Below, one piece after another: positions 27,703-36,597 of a stretch of 64,000 nt of DNA. The notes beneath the pieces were generated by a model that was given only the letters and a program-made list of their open reading frames with translations, did no database searches and had not been told where the DNA came from. The position numbers were made by a program, and so were the translations under genes. The first letter of the stretch is position 1. Each line of letters opens with the position of its first letter. This DNA comes from Kluyvera ascorbata_C (GTDB lineage Bacteria > Pseudomonadota > Gammaproteobacteria > Enterobacterales > Enterobacteriaceae): the NCBI RefSeq assembly GCF_044197065.1, contig NZ_JBIQOI010000002.1:248001-312000 (forward strand), written 5' to 3'.

Positions 27703-27709
27703 AGGAGGA

Positions 27710-28330
27710 TCAGAGGAACGGTTTTACGTCGCCGACGCCTTCACGCAGCACGACCGGGGAATCCTCAGTCAGATCGATAACGGTGGTGGGCTGTTGGCCG
27801 AGGTAGCCGCCGTGGATGATCAGATCCACCAGCTTCTCCAGACGATCTTTAATCTCTTCCGGGTCGGATTCGGTGAAATCACTGCCCGGCAGCATCAGGG
27901 AAGTCGACAACATCGGCTCACCTAAGGTTTCCAACAGCGCCTGAGCAATCGGGTTTGACGGTACGCGCATCCCGATGGTTTTACGCTTCTCCTGCAACAG
28001 ACGACGCGGCACTTCTTTGGTGCCCTTCAGGATGAAGGTGTAGTTGCCCGGCGTGTTGTTTTTGATTAAGCGAAACGCCACGTTATCGACATAGGAATAG
28101 GTCGACAGCTCGGACAGGTCGCGGCACATCAGCGTAAAGTTGTGGCCGTCCGGTAAATGACGGATGCGGCAAATTCGCTCCATCGCGCCTTTGTCTTCAA
28201 TTTTGCAGCCCAGCGCATAGCCGGAGTCGGTTGGGTAGACGATGACGCCGCCCTTACGCACAATCTCGACCGCCTGGTTAATCAGGCGCGCCTGCGGGTT
28301 ATCCGGATGGATATAAAAAAACTGACTCAT
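27710..28330 (-). CDS. yciO: YciO, Sua5/YrdC-family protein
   Basis: A 206-residue YrdC-domain protein (SQFFYIHPDNPQA.., GGVIVYPTDSGYALGC, KTIGMRVPSNPIAQALLETLGEPMLSTS). The family binds double-stranded RNA and ATP; YrdC itself makes threonylcarbamoyl-AMP, and YciO's own role is unsettled. The ATG overlaps the end of rnm by 4 bases, so the two are coupled as in E. coli. Confidence 0.94.
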   Translation of the reverse strand: MSQFFYIHPDNPQARLINQAVEIVRKGGVIVYPTDSGYALGCKIEDKGAMERICRIRHLPDGHNFTLMCRDLSELSTYSYVDNVAFRLIKNNTPGNYTFILKGTKEVPRRLLQEKRKTIGMRVPSNPIAQALLETLGEPMLSTSLMLPGSDFTESDPEEIKDRLEKLVDLIIHGGYLGQQPTTVIDLTEDSPVVLREGVGDVKPFL

Positions 28331-29208
28331 GCTTCCCTCTCAGTTGAATTCTGTGGCTGTTCCCAGCGCTGCCAGACACCCTCTACGCCTGCGGGTAACC
28401 ACAGTTTACGGCCCAGTTCTATCCACGGGCAGGGCTGATGGAAATCCGACCCTTGTGACGCCAGTAAACCGTAATCGCGGGCATAGGTGGCAAGCTGAGC
28501 GCGCTCGTGAGGCGCTTGCTGACACTGGGCAACTTCCATCGCGTCGCCGCCGTGTTCACTAAAGTGTGCCAGCAGTCTTTTCAGCCACTTGGCGGACAAA
28601 TCGTACCGCCCCGGATGGGCTAATACCGCAACCCCACCCGAATGATGAATGACATCAATAGCTTCCTTTATTGTACACCACTGTGGCGGAACGTATCCGG
28701 TTTTCCCGCGGGCGAGGTACTTTTTAAACACGTCGCCAATATTATTCGCTTTACCCTGTTCGACGAGGAATCGCGCAAAGTGCGCACGCGTTACCGCCCC
28801 ACCCTCGGCGTACTTCTGCGCCGCTTCCCAGGCTCCGGGAATATGCGCTTTTTCCAGCCGCTCGGCGATCATCACCCCACGCTGCTCACGGCGCGTTATC
28901 TGCGCGCTTAAAAACGCGGTGAGCGCCGGGTTGGCAATATCAATATTCAGGCCGACGATATGAATCTCGTGATTTTCCCACAGGGTCGAGATTTCTACGC
29001 CGCTAATCAGCGTCAGCGGCAAACCGGCGCGAGCGATTTCCGCTCGTGCGGCAGGAATGGCAGCGACAGAATCATGGTCAGTGATCGCCAGCGTGCCTAC
29101 GCGGTTTTCTAGCGCACGATGCACCAACGCTTCCGGCGTCAGTCGGCCGTCGGAGGCAACCGTGTGGCTATGCAGGTCATAAATGATGGCGTACTCGTTG
29201 TCGCTCAA
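28327..29208 (-). CDS. rnm: RNase AM (PHP-domain 5'-3' exonuclease)
   Basis: A PHP-family phosphoesterase with the metal motif DLHSHTVASDG, ITDHDS, GVEIST and the C-terminal SQGSDFHQPCPW. In E. coli the protein (also YciV/TrpH) trims the 5' ends of rRNAs and acts on 3',5'-pAp and short RNAs. I start it at TTG 29208 (GGGAG seven bases upstream), which gives 293 residues like E. coli; an ATG four codons earlier (29220) is the alternative and has a poor ribosome site. Divergent from the trp operon. Confidence 0.93.
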   Translation of the reverse strand: MSDNEYAIIYDLHSHTVASDGRLTPEALVHRALENRVGTLAITDHDSVAAIPAARAEIARAGLPLTLISGVEISTLWENHEIHIVGLNIDIANPALTAFLSAQITRREQRGVMIAERLEKAHIPGAWEAAQKYAEGGAVTRAHFARFLVEQGKANNIGDVFKKYLARGKTGYVPPQWCTIKEAIDVIHHSGGVAVLAHPGRYDLSAKWLKRLLAHFSEHGGDAMEVAQCQQAPHERAQLATYARDYGLLASQGSDFHQPCPWIELGRKLWLPAGVEGVWQRWEQPQNSTEREA

Positions 29209-29284
29209 AACAGCTCCCATTGGACTACCTATAAGGATTCGCGGCCTATCATAACGGCATTGCGTGAAATTCTAAAATCAGGGG

Positions 29285-29319
29285 TTGACTTTGCCCCCTC
29301 GAACTAGTTAACTAGTACG
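29285..29319 (+). promoter_or_regulatory. trp promoter with TrpR operator
   Basis: -35 TTGACT (29285-29290), 17-base spacer, -10 TTAACT (29308-29313). The -10 is embedded in the TrpR palindrome at 29300-29319 (centre CTAGTTAACTAG), which differs by one base from the E. coli operator. Repressor and polymerase therefore compete directly. Confidence 0.93.
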
Positions 29320-29348
29320 CAAGTTCACTTAGTAGAAGGTATCTAAAA

Positions 29349-29402
29349 ATGATGCGTAAAATCATTGCTCTGCACGGCGGTTGGTGGCGTACTTCCCAGT
29401 AG
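29349..29402 (+). CDS. trpL: trp operon leader peptide
   Basis: A 17-residue leader: MMRKIIALHGGWWRTSQ, with the two tandem Trp codons (WW) followed by RTS, as in all enteric trp leaders. It is longer than the 14-residue E. coli peptide at both ends: an ATG-ATG start and an added Gln before the stop. Ribosome stalling at the Trp codons during tryptophan shortage prevents the terminator at 29443-29465 from forming. Confidence 0.93.
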   Translation: MMRKIIALHGGWWRTSQ

Positions 29403-29442
29403 GGCGGAGTCATCACGTCTGCATTATGCAAACAGATACCCG

Positions 29443-29465
29443 GCCCGCCAATGCGCGGGCTTTTT
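29443..29465 (+). terminator. trp attenuator
   Basis: GCCCGC-CAATGC-GCGGGC followed by five T. The leader terminator (segments 3:4), 41 bases after the trpL stop and 38 bases before the trpE ATG. Confidence 0.92.
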
Positions 29466-29502
29466 ATTAAGTAAAAATCATTCAGAACAGGCGAGAACAA
29501 CG

Positions 29503-31065
29503 ATGCAAACACAAAAACCTATGCTCGAGCTTCTGACCAGCGATGCGATTTACCGTGAGAATCCGACCGCGCTGTTCCATCAGCTGTGCGGTGCACGCCC
29601 GGCGACGCTGCTGCTTGAATCAGCCGACATTGATAGCAAGAACGATTTAAAAAGCCTGCTGCTGGTCGATAGCGCACTGCGCATCACCGCGCTGGGCGAT
29701 ACCGTGACCATTCAGGCGCTATCCGATAACGGCGCTTCCCTGCTGCCGCTGCTTGACGCCGCGCTGCCAGCGGGTGTGGAAAACAAGCGCCAGCCAACCT
29801 GCCGCGTGCTGCGTTTCCCGGCGGTGAGTACGCTGCTGGATGAAGATGCTCGCCTGTGTTCGCTGTCGGTGTTCGACGCCTTCCGCCTGTTACAAGAGCT
29901 GGTGAACGTGCCGCAAAACGAACGTGAAGCGATGTTCTTCGGCGGCCTGTTTGCCTATGACCTGGTCGCCGGCTTCGAAGACCTGCCGCAGCTTGAAAGC
30001 GACACCAGTTGCCCGGACTACTGCTTCTATCTGGCCGAAACGCTGCTGGTGATTGACCATCAGACCAAGAACACCCGCATTCAGGCAAGCCTGTTTACGC
30101 CATCCGAATCCGAGAAAGACCGCCTGCTGCAACGCATCGCGCAGGTTCGTCAGCAGTTGAACGAACCGCCATCAGCGCTGCCGGTGCATGAAATCAGCAC
30201 CATGCGCTGCGAAACCAACCAAAGCGACGAAGAATACGGCGATGTGGTGCGTAAGATGCAAAAAGCAATTCGCGCCGGGGAAATTTTCCAGGTGGTGCCA
30301 TCCCGCCGCTTCTCGCTGCCGTGCCCTTCTCCGCTCGCCGCTTACGACGTGCTGAAAAAGAGCAACCCAAGCCCGTACATGTTCTTTATGCAGGACAACG
30401 ATTTCACCTTGTTCGGTGCGTCACCGGAAAGCTCGCTGAAATATGACGCCACCAACCGTCAGATTGAGATCTACCCGATTGCCGGTACCCGCCCACGCGG
30501 CCGCCGCGCCGACGGTTCGCTGGACCGCGACCTCGACAGCCGCATTGAGCTGGAGATGCGTACCGACCACAAAGAGCTTTCCGAGCATCTGATGCTGGTT
30601 GATCTGGCGCGTAACGACCTCGCACGTATCTGTACGCCGGGCAGCCGCTACGTCGCAGACCTGACCAAAGTTGACCGCTACTCGTTCGTTATGCACCTCG
30701 TCTCCCGCGTGGTTGGCGAACTGCGTGAAGACCTCGACGTGCTGCACGCCTACCGCGCCTGCATGAACATGGGCACCCTGAGCGGCGCGCCAAAAGTGCG
30801 CGCCATGCAGCTGATTGCAGCCGCAGAAGGTAAACGTCGCGGCAGCTACGGTGGTGCGGTGGGCTACTTTACCGCCCACGGCGACCTTGATACCTGCATC
30901 GTTATCCGCTCCGCCTTCGTTGAAAACGGCATTGCCACCGTGCAGGCGGGCGCGGGAGTGGTACTCGACTCCGTTCCGCAGTCTGAAGCCGACGAAACCC
31001 GTAATAAAGCTCGTGCGGTTCTGCGCGCCATCGCCACCGCTCATCATGCACAGGAGATTTTCTGA
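29503..31065 (+). CDS. trpE: Anthranilate synthase component I
   Basis: A 520-residue TrpE, the E. coli length, starting MQTQKPMLELL at 29503; the longer open frame runs back through the attenuator. The tryptophan feedback site LLLES lies near residue 40, and the chorismate-binding C-terminal half holds PIAGTRPRGR and GTLSGAPKVRAM. It converts chorismate, with ammonia from TrpG, to anthranilate. Its stop overlaps the trpD start (TGATG), giving balanced synthesis of the two subunits. Confidence 0.97.
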   Translation: MQTQKPMLELLTSDAIYRENPTALFHQLCGARPATLLLESADIDSKNDLKSLLLVDSALRITALGDTVTIQALSDNGASLLPLLDAALPAGVENKRQPTCRVLRFPAVSTLLDEDARLCSLSVFDAFRLLQELVNVPQNEREAMFFGGLFAYDLVAGFEDLPQLESDTSCPDYCFYLAETLLVIDHQTKNTRIQASLFTPSESEKDRLLQRIAQVRQQLNEPPSALPVHEISTMRCETNQSDEEYGDVVRKMQKAIRAGEIFQVVPSRRFSLPCPSPLAAYDVLKKSNPSPYMFFMQDNDFTLFGASPESSLKYDATNRQIEIYPIAGTRPRGRRADGSLDRDLDSRIELEMRTDHKELSEHLMLVDLARNDLARICTPGSRYVADLTKVDRYSFVMHLVSRVVGELREDLDVLHAYRACMNMGTLSGAPKVRAMQLIAAAEGKRRGSYGGAVGYFTAHGDLDTCIVIRSAFVENGIATVQAGAGVVLDSVPQSEADETRNKARAVLRAIATAHHAQEIF

Positions 31066-32660
31066 TGGCTGACATTCTGCTGCTCGATAACATCGATTCA
31101 TTTACCTACAACCTGGCAGATCAGCTGCGCGCAAACGGCCACAACGTGGTGATTTACCGTAACCACGTGCCGGCACAGACCTTAATTGACCGACTGGGCA
31201 CCATGGATAACCCGGTACTGATGCTCTCCCCAGGCCCCGGCGCACCGTCAGAAGCAGGCTGTATGCCGGAGCTACTGACCCGCATGCGCGGTAAGCTGCC
31301 GATTATCGGTATCTGCCTTGGCCATCAGGCGATTGTTGAAGCCTACGGCGGCTACGTCGGTCAGGCGGGTGAGATCCTGCACGGCAAAGCGTCCAGCATT
31401 GAACACGACGGCCAGGCGATGTTCGCCGGTTTAACCAACCCGCTGCCGGTGGCGCGCTACCACTCGCTGGTCGGCAGTAACATTCCGGCCGGTTTAACCA
31501 TCAACGCCCATTTCAACGGCATGGTGATGGCGGTACGTCATGACGCGGATCGCGTCTGCGGCTTCCAGTTCCACCCGGAATCTATCCTCACCACCCAGGG
31601 CGCTCGCCTGCTGGAGCAGACGCTGGCATGGGCGCTGCAGAAGCTGGAGCAAAGCAACACCCTGCAGCCGATTCTGGAAAAACTTTATCAGGCCGAAACC
31701 CTGACGCAGCAAGAGAGCCATCAGCTGTTTTCTGCCGTGGTGCGCGGTGAAGTGAAGCCGGAGCAACTGGCCGCTGCGCTGGTGAGCATGAAAATTCGCG
31801 GCGAAAGCCCGAATGAGATTGCCGGTGCCGCCACCGCCCTACTGGAAAACGCCGCGCCGTTCCCGCGCCCTGATTACCCGTTTGCCGATATCGTCGGCAC
31901 CGGCGGCGACGGCAGCAACAGCATCAACATCTCTACCGCCAGCGCCTTCGTTGCCGCAGCGTGTGGGCTGAAGGTCGCCAAGCACGGCAACCGCAGCGTC
32001 TCCAGTAAGTCTGGCTCTTCCGACCTGCTGGCCGCCTTCGGCATCAATCTTGATATGAACGCCGACAAATCACGTCAGGCGCTGGATGAACTGGGCGTGT
32101 GCTTCCTGTTCGCACCGAAGTATCACACCGGTTTCCGCCACGCGATGCCGGTTCGCCAGCAGTTGAAAACCCGCACGCTGTTTAACGTGCTGGGGCCGTT
32201 GATTAACCCGGCGCACCCGCCGCTGGCGCTGATTGGCGTTTACAGCCCGGAACTGGTGCTGCCGATTGCCGAAACCCTGCGCGTTCTGGGCTATCAGCGT
32301 GCGGCGGTGGTTCATAGCGGCGGTATGGATGAAGTTTCGCTGCACGCGCCAACGGTGGTTGCCGAGCTGAATAACGGCGAAATTAAGAGCTATCAACTGA
32401 CCGCCGATGACTTTGGCCTCAAGCCTTATCATCAGGCCGAACTGGCTGGCGGCACGCCGGAAGAAAACCGTGACATTCTGACGCGCTTGCTACAAGGTAA
32501 AGGTGAAGCGGCCCATGAGTCCGCGGTGGCGGTTAACGTCGCCATGCTGATGCGCCTGTACGGTCACGAAGACCTGAAAGCCAACGTACAACAAGTGCTG
32601 GATGTTCTGCACAGTGGTGCAGCCTACGACCGCGTCACCGCATTAGCGGCAAGAGGATAA
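31065..32660 (+). CDS. trpD: Fused anthranilate synthase component II / phosphoribosyltransferase
   Basis: A 531-residue TrpG-TrpD fusion as in E. coli. The glutamine amidotransferase half (1 to ~195) has PGPGAPSEAG, nucleophile Cys in GICLGHQA and FQFHPES. The phosphoribosyltransferase half has GTGGDG and KHGNRSVSSKSGSSD. It supplies ammonia to TrpE and then makes phosphoribosyl-anthranilate. Confidence 0.97.
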   Translation: MADILLLDNIDSFTYNLADQLRANGHNVVIYRNHVPAQTLIDRLGTMDNPVLMLSPGPGAPSEAGCMPELLTRMRGKLPIIGICLGHQAIVEAYGGYVGQAGEILHGKASSIEHDGQAMFAGLTNPLPVARYHSLVGSNIPAGLTINAHFNGMVMAVRHDADRVCGFQFHPESILTTQGARLLEQTLAWALQKLEQSNTLQPILEKLYQAETLTQQESHQLFSAVVRGEVKPEQLAAALVSMKIRGESPNEIAGAATALLENAAPFPRPDYPFADIVGTGGDGSNSINISTASAFVAAACGLKVAKHGNRSVSSKSGSSDLLAAFGINLDMNADKSRQALDELGVCFLFAPKYHTGFRHAMPVRQQLKTRTLFNVLGPLINPAHPPLALIGVYSPELVLPIAETLRVLGYQRAAVVHSGGMDEVSLHAPTVVAELNNGEIKSYQLTADDFGLKPYHQAELAGGTPEENRDILTRLLQGKGEAAHESAVAVNVAMLMRLYGHEDLKANVQQVLDVLHSGAAYDRVTALAARG

Positions 32661-32663
32661 GAA

Positions 32664-34022
32664 ATGCAGACCGTATTAGCAAAAATCGTTGCCGATAAAG
32701 CGATTTGGGTAGAAGCCCGCAAACAACAACAACCGTTAGCCTCGTTCCAGAATGACGTACAGCCAGCCCAGCGCAGCTTCTATGATGCGCTGCGCGGCAC
32801 CCGCACCGCCTTTATTCTGGAGTGCAAAAAAGCCTCTCCGTCGAAAGGGGTGATCCGCGATGATTTCGACCCGGCGCGCATTGCTAACGTCTATAAGCAC
32901 TACGCCTCAGCGATTTCCGTGCTGACCGATGAAAAGTATTTCCAGGGCAGCTTCGACTTCCTGCCTATCGTTAGCGGCATCGCGCCGCAGCCGATTCTGT
33001 GCAAAGACTTTATCATCGACGCCTATCAGATTTACCTGGCGCGTTTCTACCAGGCCGATGCTTGCCTGCTGATGCTCTCCGTGCTGGACGATGAGCAGTA
33101 TCGTCAACTGGCGGCGGTGGCACACAGCCTGAACATGGGCGTGCTGACCGAAGTCAGCAATGAAGAAGAGCTGGAACGTGCCATTGCGCTAAAAGCCAAA
33201 GTCGTCGGCATTAACAACCGCGACCTGCGCGACCTCTCCATCGACCTCAACCGCACGCGCCAACTGGCACCGCGTCTGGGCCACGATGTTACGGTCATCA
33301 GCGAATCTGGCATTAACACCAACGCCCAGGTGCGCGAGCTGGCGCACTTCGCTAACGGCTTCCTGATTGGCTCGGCGATGATGTCTCATGACGACCTCAA
33401 TGCCGCCGTACGCCGTGTGCTGCTTGGCGAGAACAAAGTTTGTGGGCTAACGCGTCCGCAGGATGCCCAGGCCGCTTACGAAGCTGGGGCCATCTACGGT
33501 GGTCTGATTTTTGTCCCAACGTCACCTCGTGCAGTGAGCGAAGACCAGGCGCGCGAAGTTGTCAACGCGGCACCGCTCTCCTACGTTGGCGTGTTCCGTA
33601 ATACGCCCGCGGCGGATGTTGTTGCGCGTGCTACTGAGCTTGAGCTCGCCGCCGTTCAGCTTCACGGAGACGAAGATCAGGCCTATATCGACGTCCTGCG
33701 CGCCGAACTGCCCGCTAGCGTACAAATCTGGAAAGCGCTGAGTGTCGCTAACACATTGCCTGCGCGCGACCTGAATCACGTCGATAAATACGTTTTCGAC
33801 AATGGTCAGGGCGGCTCCGGGCAGCGTTTCGACTGGGCACTGTTACAAGGTCAGGATCTGAGTAATGTGATTCTGGCCGGTGGTTTGAGCGCAGATAACT
33901 GCGTAATCGCCGCCAAAAGCGGCTGCGTCGGACTGGATTTCAATTCAGGCGTAGAGTTACAACCGGGCATTAAAGATGCCAGCAAACTGGCCTCGGCATT
34001 TCAAACGCTGCGCGCATATTAA
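32664..34022 (+). CDS. trpC: Bifunctional indole-3-glycerol-phosphate synthase / PRA isomerase
   Basis: A 452-residue TrpC-TrpF fusion, usual for Enterobacteriaceae. The IGPS barrel (about 1-255) has ECKKASPSKG, LCKDFIID and VISESGI; the PRAI barrel (about 256-452) begins KVCGLTRPQDA and ends with LDFNSGVE. It performs the isomerisation and ring-closure steps. Three bases separate it from trpD. Confidence 0.97.
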   Translation: MQTVLAKIVADKAIWVEARKQQQPLASFQNDVQPAQRSFYDALRGTRTAFILECKKASPSKGVIRDDFDPARIANVYKHYASAISVLTDEKYFQGSFDFLPIVSGIAPQPILCKDFIIDAYQIYLARFYQADACLLMLSVLDDEQYRQLAAVAHSLNMGVLTEVSNEEELERAIALKAKVVGINNRDLRDLSIDLNRTRQLAPRLGHDVTVISESGINTNAQVRELAHFANGFLIGSAMMSHDDLNAAVRRVLLGENKVCGLTRPQDAQAAYEAGAIYGGLIFVPTSPRAVSEDQAREVVNAAPLSYVGVFRNTPAADVVARATELELAAVQLHGDEDQAYIDVLRAELPASVQIWKALSVANTLPARDLNHVDKYVFDNGQGGSGQRFDWALLQGQDLSNVILAGGLSADNCVIAAKSGCVGLDFNSGVELQPGIKDASKLASAFQTLRAY

Positions 34023-34031
34023 GGAGCAATA

Positions 34032-35225
34032 ATGAGCACTTTACTGAACCCCTATTTTGGTGAATTTGGCGGGATGTACGTTCCGCAGATCCTGATGCCT
34101 GCCCTGCGCCAGCTAGAAGAGGCTTTCGTCAGCGCCCAGAAAGACCCGGCGTTTCAGGCAGAGTTTACCGACCTGCTGAAAAACTACGCCGGTCGCCCAA
34201 CGGCGCTGACCAAGTGTCGTAACCTGACGGCAGGTACCAAAACCACGCTGTACCTCAAGCGTGAAGATTTACTCCACGGCGGCGCGCACAAAACCAACCA
34301 GGTGTTGGGCCAGGCGCTGCTGGCAAAACGCATGGGTAAAACCGAAATCATCGCCGAAACCGGCGCCGGTCAACACGGCGTGGCGTCTGCGCTTGCCTGC
34401 GCTCTGCTCGGCCTGAAATGCCGCATCTATATGGGCGCGAAAGATATCGAACGTCAGTCGCCGAACGTGTTCCGTATGCGCCTGATGGGCGCGGAAGTTA
34501 TCGCGGTACACAGCGGTTCCGCTACCCTGAAAGATGCCTGTAACGAAGCGCTGCGCGACTGGTCTGGTAGCTACGAAACCGCGCACTATATGCTCGGCAC
34601 CGCGGCGGGCCCACACCCGTTCCCGACCATCGTGCGTGAATTCCAGCGCATGATTGGTGAAGAGACCAAAGTGCAGATCCGCGAAAAAGAAGGTCGTCTG
34701 CCGGATGCGGTTATTGCCTGCGTCGGCGGCGGTTCTAACGCCATCGGCATGTTCGCCGACTTTATCGAAGAAACCAGCGTCGGCCTGATTGGGGTTGAGC
34801 CTGCCGGCCACGGTATCGAAACCGGCGAACACGGCGCACCGCTGAAGCACGGTCGTGTAGGTATCTACTTCGGCATGAAATCGCCGATGATGCAGACCGA
34901 TGAAGGCCAGATTGAAGAGTCTTACTCTATTTCTGCCGGTCTGGACTTCCCGTCCGTCGGGCCTCAGCATGCCTTCCTGAACAGCATCGGTCGCGCTGAA
35001 TACGTGTCGATTACCGATAACGAAGCGCTGGACGCTTTCAAAGAACTCAGCCGTCACGAAGGGATTATCCCAGCGCTGGAATCTTCCCACGCCCTGGCGC
35101 ATGCGCTGAAAATGATGCGTGAAAATCCAGAAAAAGAGCAGTTGCTGGTCGTCAACCTGTCCGGTCGCGGCGACAAAGACATCTTTACCGTACACGATAT
35201 TCTGAAAGCGCGAGGGGAAATCTGA
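34032..35225 (+). CDS. trpB: Tryptophan synthase beta subunit
   Basis: A 397-residue PLP enzyme: the Schiff-base lysine is in GGAHKTNQ (around residue 87) and the phosphate loop is CVGGGSNAIG. It joins indole, channelled from TrpA, with serine. AAGGAG precedes the ATG. The stop overlaps the trpA start (TGATG), so the two subunits are coupled. Confidence 0.98.
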   Translation: MSTLLNPYFGEFGGMYVPQILMPALRQLEEAFVSAQKDPAFQAEFTDLLKNYAGRPTALTKCRNLTAGTKTTLYLKREDLLHGGAHKTNQVLGQALLAKRMGKTEIIAETGAGQHGVASALACALLGLKCRIYMGAKDIERQSPNVFRMRLMGAEVIAVHSGSATLKDACNEALRDWSGSYETAHYMLGTAAGPHPFPTIVREFQRMIGEETKVQIREKEGRLPDAVIACVGGGSNAIGMFADFIEETSVGLIGVEPAGHGIETGEHGAPLKHGRVGIYFGMKSPMMQTDEGQIEESYSISAGLDFPSVGPQHAFLNSIGRAEYVSITDNEALDAFKELSRHEGIIPALESSHALAHALKMMRENPEKEQLLVVNLSGRGDKDIFTVHDILKARGEI

Positions 35226-36034
35226 TGGAACGCTATGACAACCTGTTTTCTCAACTGAAGGCCCGCAAGGAAGGCGCGTTTGTTCCCTTCGTCACCCTGG
35301 GCGACCCGAACCCGGGGCAGTCGTTGAAGATTATCGACACGCTGATTGCCGCCGGTGCCGACGCGCTGGAGCTGGGGATCCCGTTCTCCGACCCTCTAGC
35401 GGATGGCCCAACCATCCAGAACGCGACTCTGCGTGCCTTTGCTTCCGGCGTTACGCCGACCCAGTGCTTTGAGATGCTGGCGGCCATTCGTCAGAAGCAC
35501 CCGACGATTCCGATTGGCCTGCTGATGTACGCCAACCTGGTCTTCAACCGCGGTATCGATGAATTCTACGCCGAGTGCGCGCGCGTCGGTGTTGATTCCG
35601 TGTTGGTTGCCGACGTGCCGGTAGAAGAGTCCGCGCCGTTCCGTCAGGCGGCAATGCGCCACAACGTCGCGCCTATCTTCATCTGTCCGCCGAACGCCGA
35701 CGATGAACTGCTGCGCCAGATTGCCGAGCACGGCCGGGGTTACACCTACCTGCTCTCTCGTGCAGGCGTGACCGGTACCGAAACTCGCGCCGCGCTGCCG
35801 TTGCACCATCTGGTGGAAAAACTGGCCGAGTACAACGCAGCACCGCCGCTGCAGGGCTTTGGGATTTCTGCGCCGGATCAGGTAACCGCGAGTATCGAAG
35901 CGGGCGCTGCTGGGGCTATCTCGGGTTCCGCGATTGTCAAAATCATTGAACGCAACGTCGAGAAGCCACAGGTCATGCTCGACGAGCTGTCAGACTTTGT
36001 GAAAAGCATGAAAGCGGCGACCAAAACCGCGTAA
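35225..36034 (+). CDS. trpA: Tryptophan synthase alpha subunit
   Basis: A 269-residue TIM barrel with catalytic Glu in ALELGIPFSDPLADGP (Glu49; Asp60 equivalent in the same loop) and the C-terminal phosphate-binding GFGISAPDQV and GAISGSAIVKII. It splits indole-3-glycerol phosphate to indole. Last gene of the operon, closed by a terminator nine bases beyond its stop. Confidence 0.98.
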   Translation: MERYDNLFSQLKARKEGAFVPFVTLGDPNPGQSLKIIDTLIAAGADALELGIPFSDPLADGPTIQNATLRAFASGVTPTQCFEMLAAIRQKHPTIPIGLLMYANLVFNRGIDEFYAECARVGVDSVLVADVPVEESAPFRQAAMRHNVAPIFICPPNADDELLRQIAEHGRGYTYLLSRAGVTGTETRAALPLHHLVEKLAEYNAAPPLQGFGISAPDQVTASIEAGAAGAISGSAIVKIIERNVEKPQVMLDELSDFVKSMKAATKTA

Positions 36035-36042
36035 TGCCTCAG

Positions 36043-36069
36043 GCCGCCTGGCGCTCGTCAGGCGGCTTA
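36043..36069 (+). terminator. trp operon terminator
   Basis: GCCGCCTG / CAGGCGGC 8-bp stem with an 8-base loop and a short TTATT tail, between the convergent trpA and the MarR gene, whose stop codon it touches. Confidence 0.75.
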
Positions 36070-36522
36070 TTGCTGCTGTAAGCTGTCAGCGTATTTGCGC
36101 GTCAGCGTAAACAACGCCTGTACCTCGTCCGGCGACCAGTTCGCCAGCACCTGATTCATCAATTTCTGCCGCGCCTGCGCAATCTGCGCAAAAATCGCCT
36201 GTCCCTGTTCGCTCAACGTCACTTCGCTAATTCGCCTATCGTTCGCGTTCGGCTGCTTGTGTGCCAGCCCCTGCGCTTCCAGCTTTTTTACCTGACGGCT
36301 GACGGTGGTGTAATCCCGCCCAAGGTTATCCGCCAACTCCACCACGCCTATCGGCCCACGGCGGCCAATCGCCACGAGCAGCGGAAACAGCAGTTGTTCC
36401 AGTTGAACGCCAGCCACCTGTAACAGCTGCTCATCGCGGGCGGGCTGGTTCATCACACCGATGATATCCAGCAGCGCGCCGTGGAACGCCGTGATGTCAT
36501 AATTATTATGTGCATGTTGCAT
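36067..36522 (-). CDS. MarR-family repressor
   Basis: A 151-residue MarR protein with the winged HTH (GVVELADNLGRDYTTVSRQVKKLEAQGL) and the wing DRRISEVTLSEQG. It is divergent from the quinone-oxidoreductase gene, with 75 bases between them, so it probably represses that gene and itself and releases on binding a phenolic or quinone-like ligand. The exact ligand is unknown. Confidence 0.88.
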   Translation of the reverse strand: MQHAHNNYDITAFHGALLDIIGVMNQPARDEQLLQVAGVQLEQLLFPLLVAIGRRGPIGVVELADNLGRDYTTVSRQVKKLEAQGLAHKQPNANDRRISEVTLSEQGQAIFAQIAQARQKLMNQVLANWSPDEVQALFTLTRKYADSLQQQ

Positions 36523-36557
36523 ATATTATCCAGCCGAGTATAGTGCCGTTATCTGAA

Positions 36558-36574
36558 ATGTGCATTTTACACAT
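36558..36574. promoter_or_regulatory. Likely MarR operator
   Basis: Inverted repeat ATGTG-CATTTTA-CACAT, centred 32 bases before the oxidoreductase start in the divergent region. Spacing and arm length suit a MarR dimer. Binding is inferred. Confidence 0.5.
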
Positions 36575-36597
36575 AAATACTCTATGGAGACAAAATT

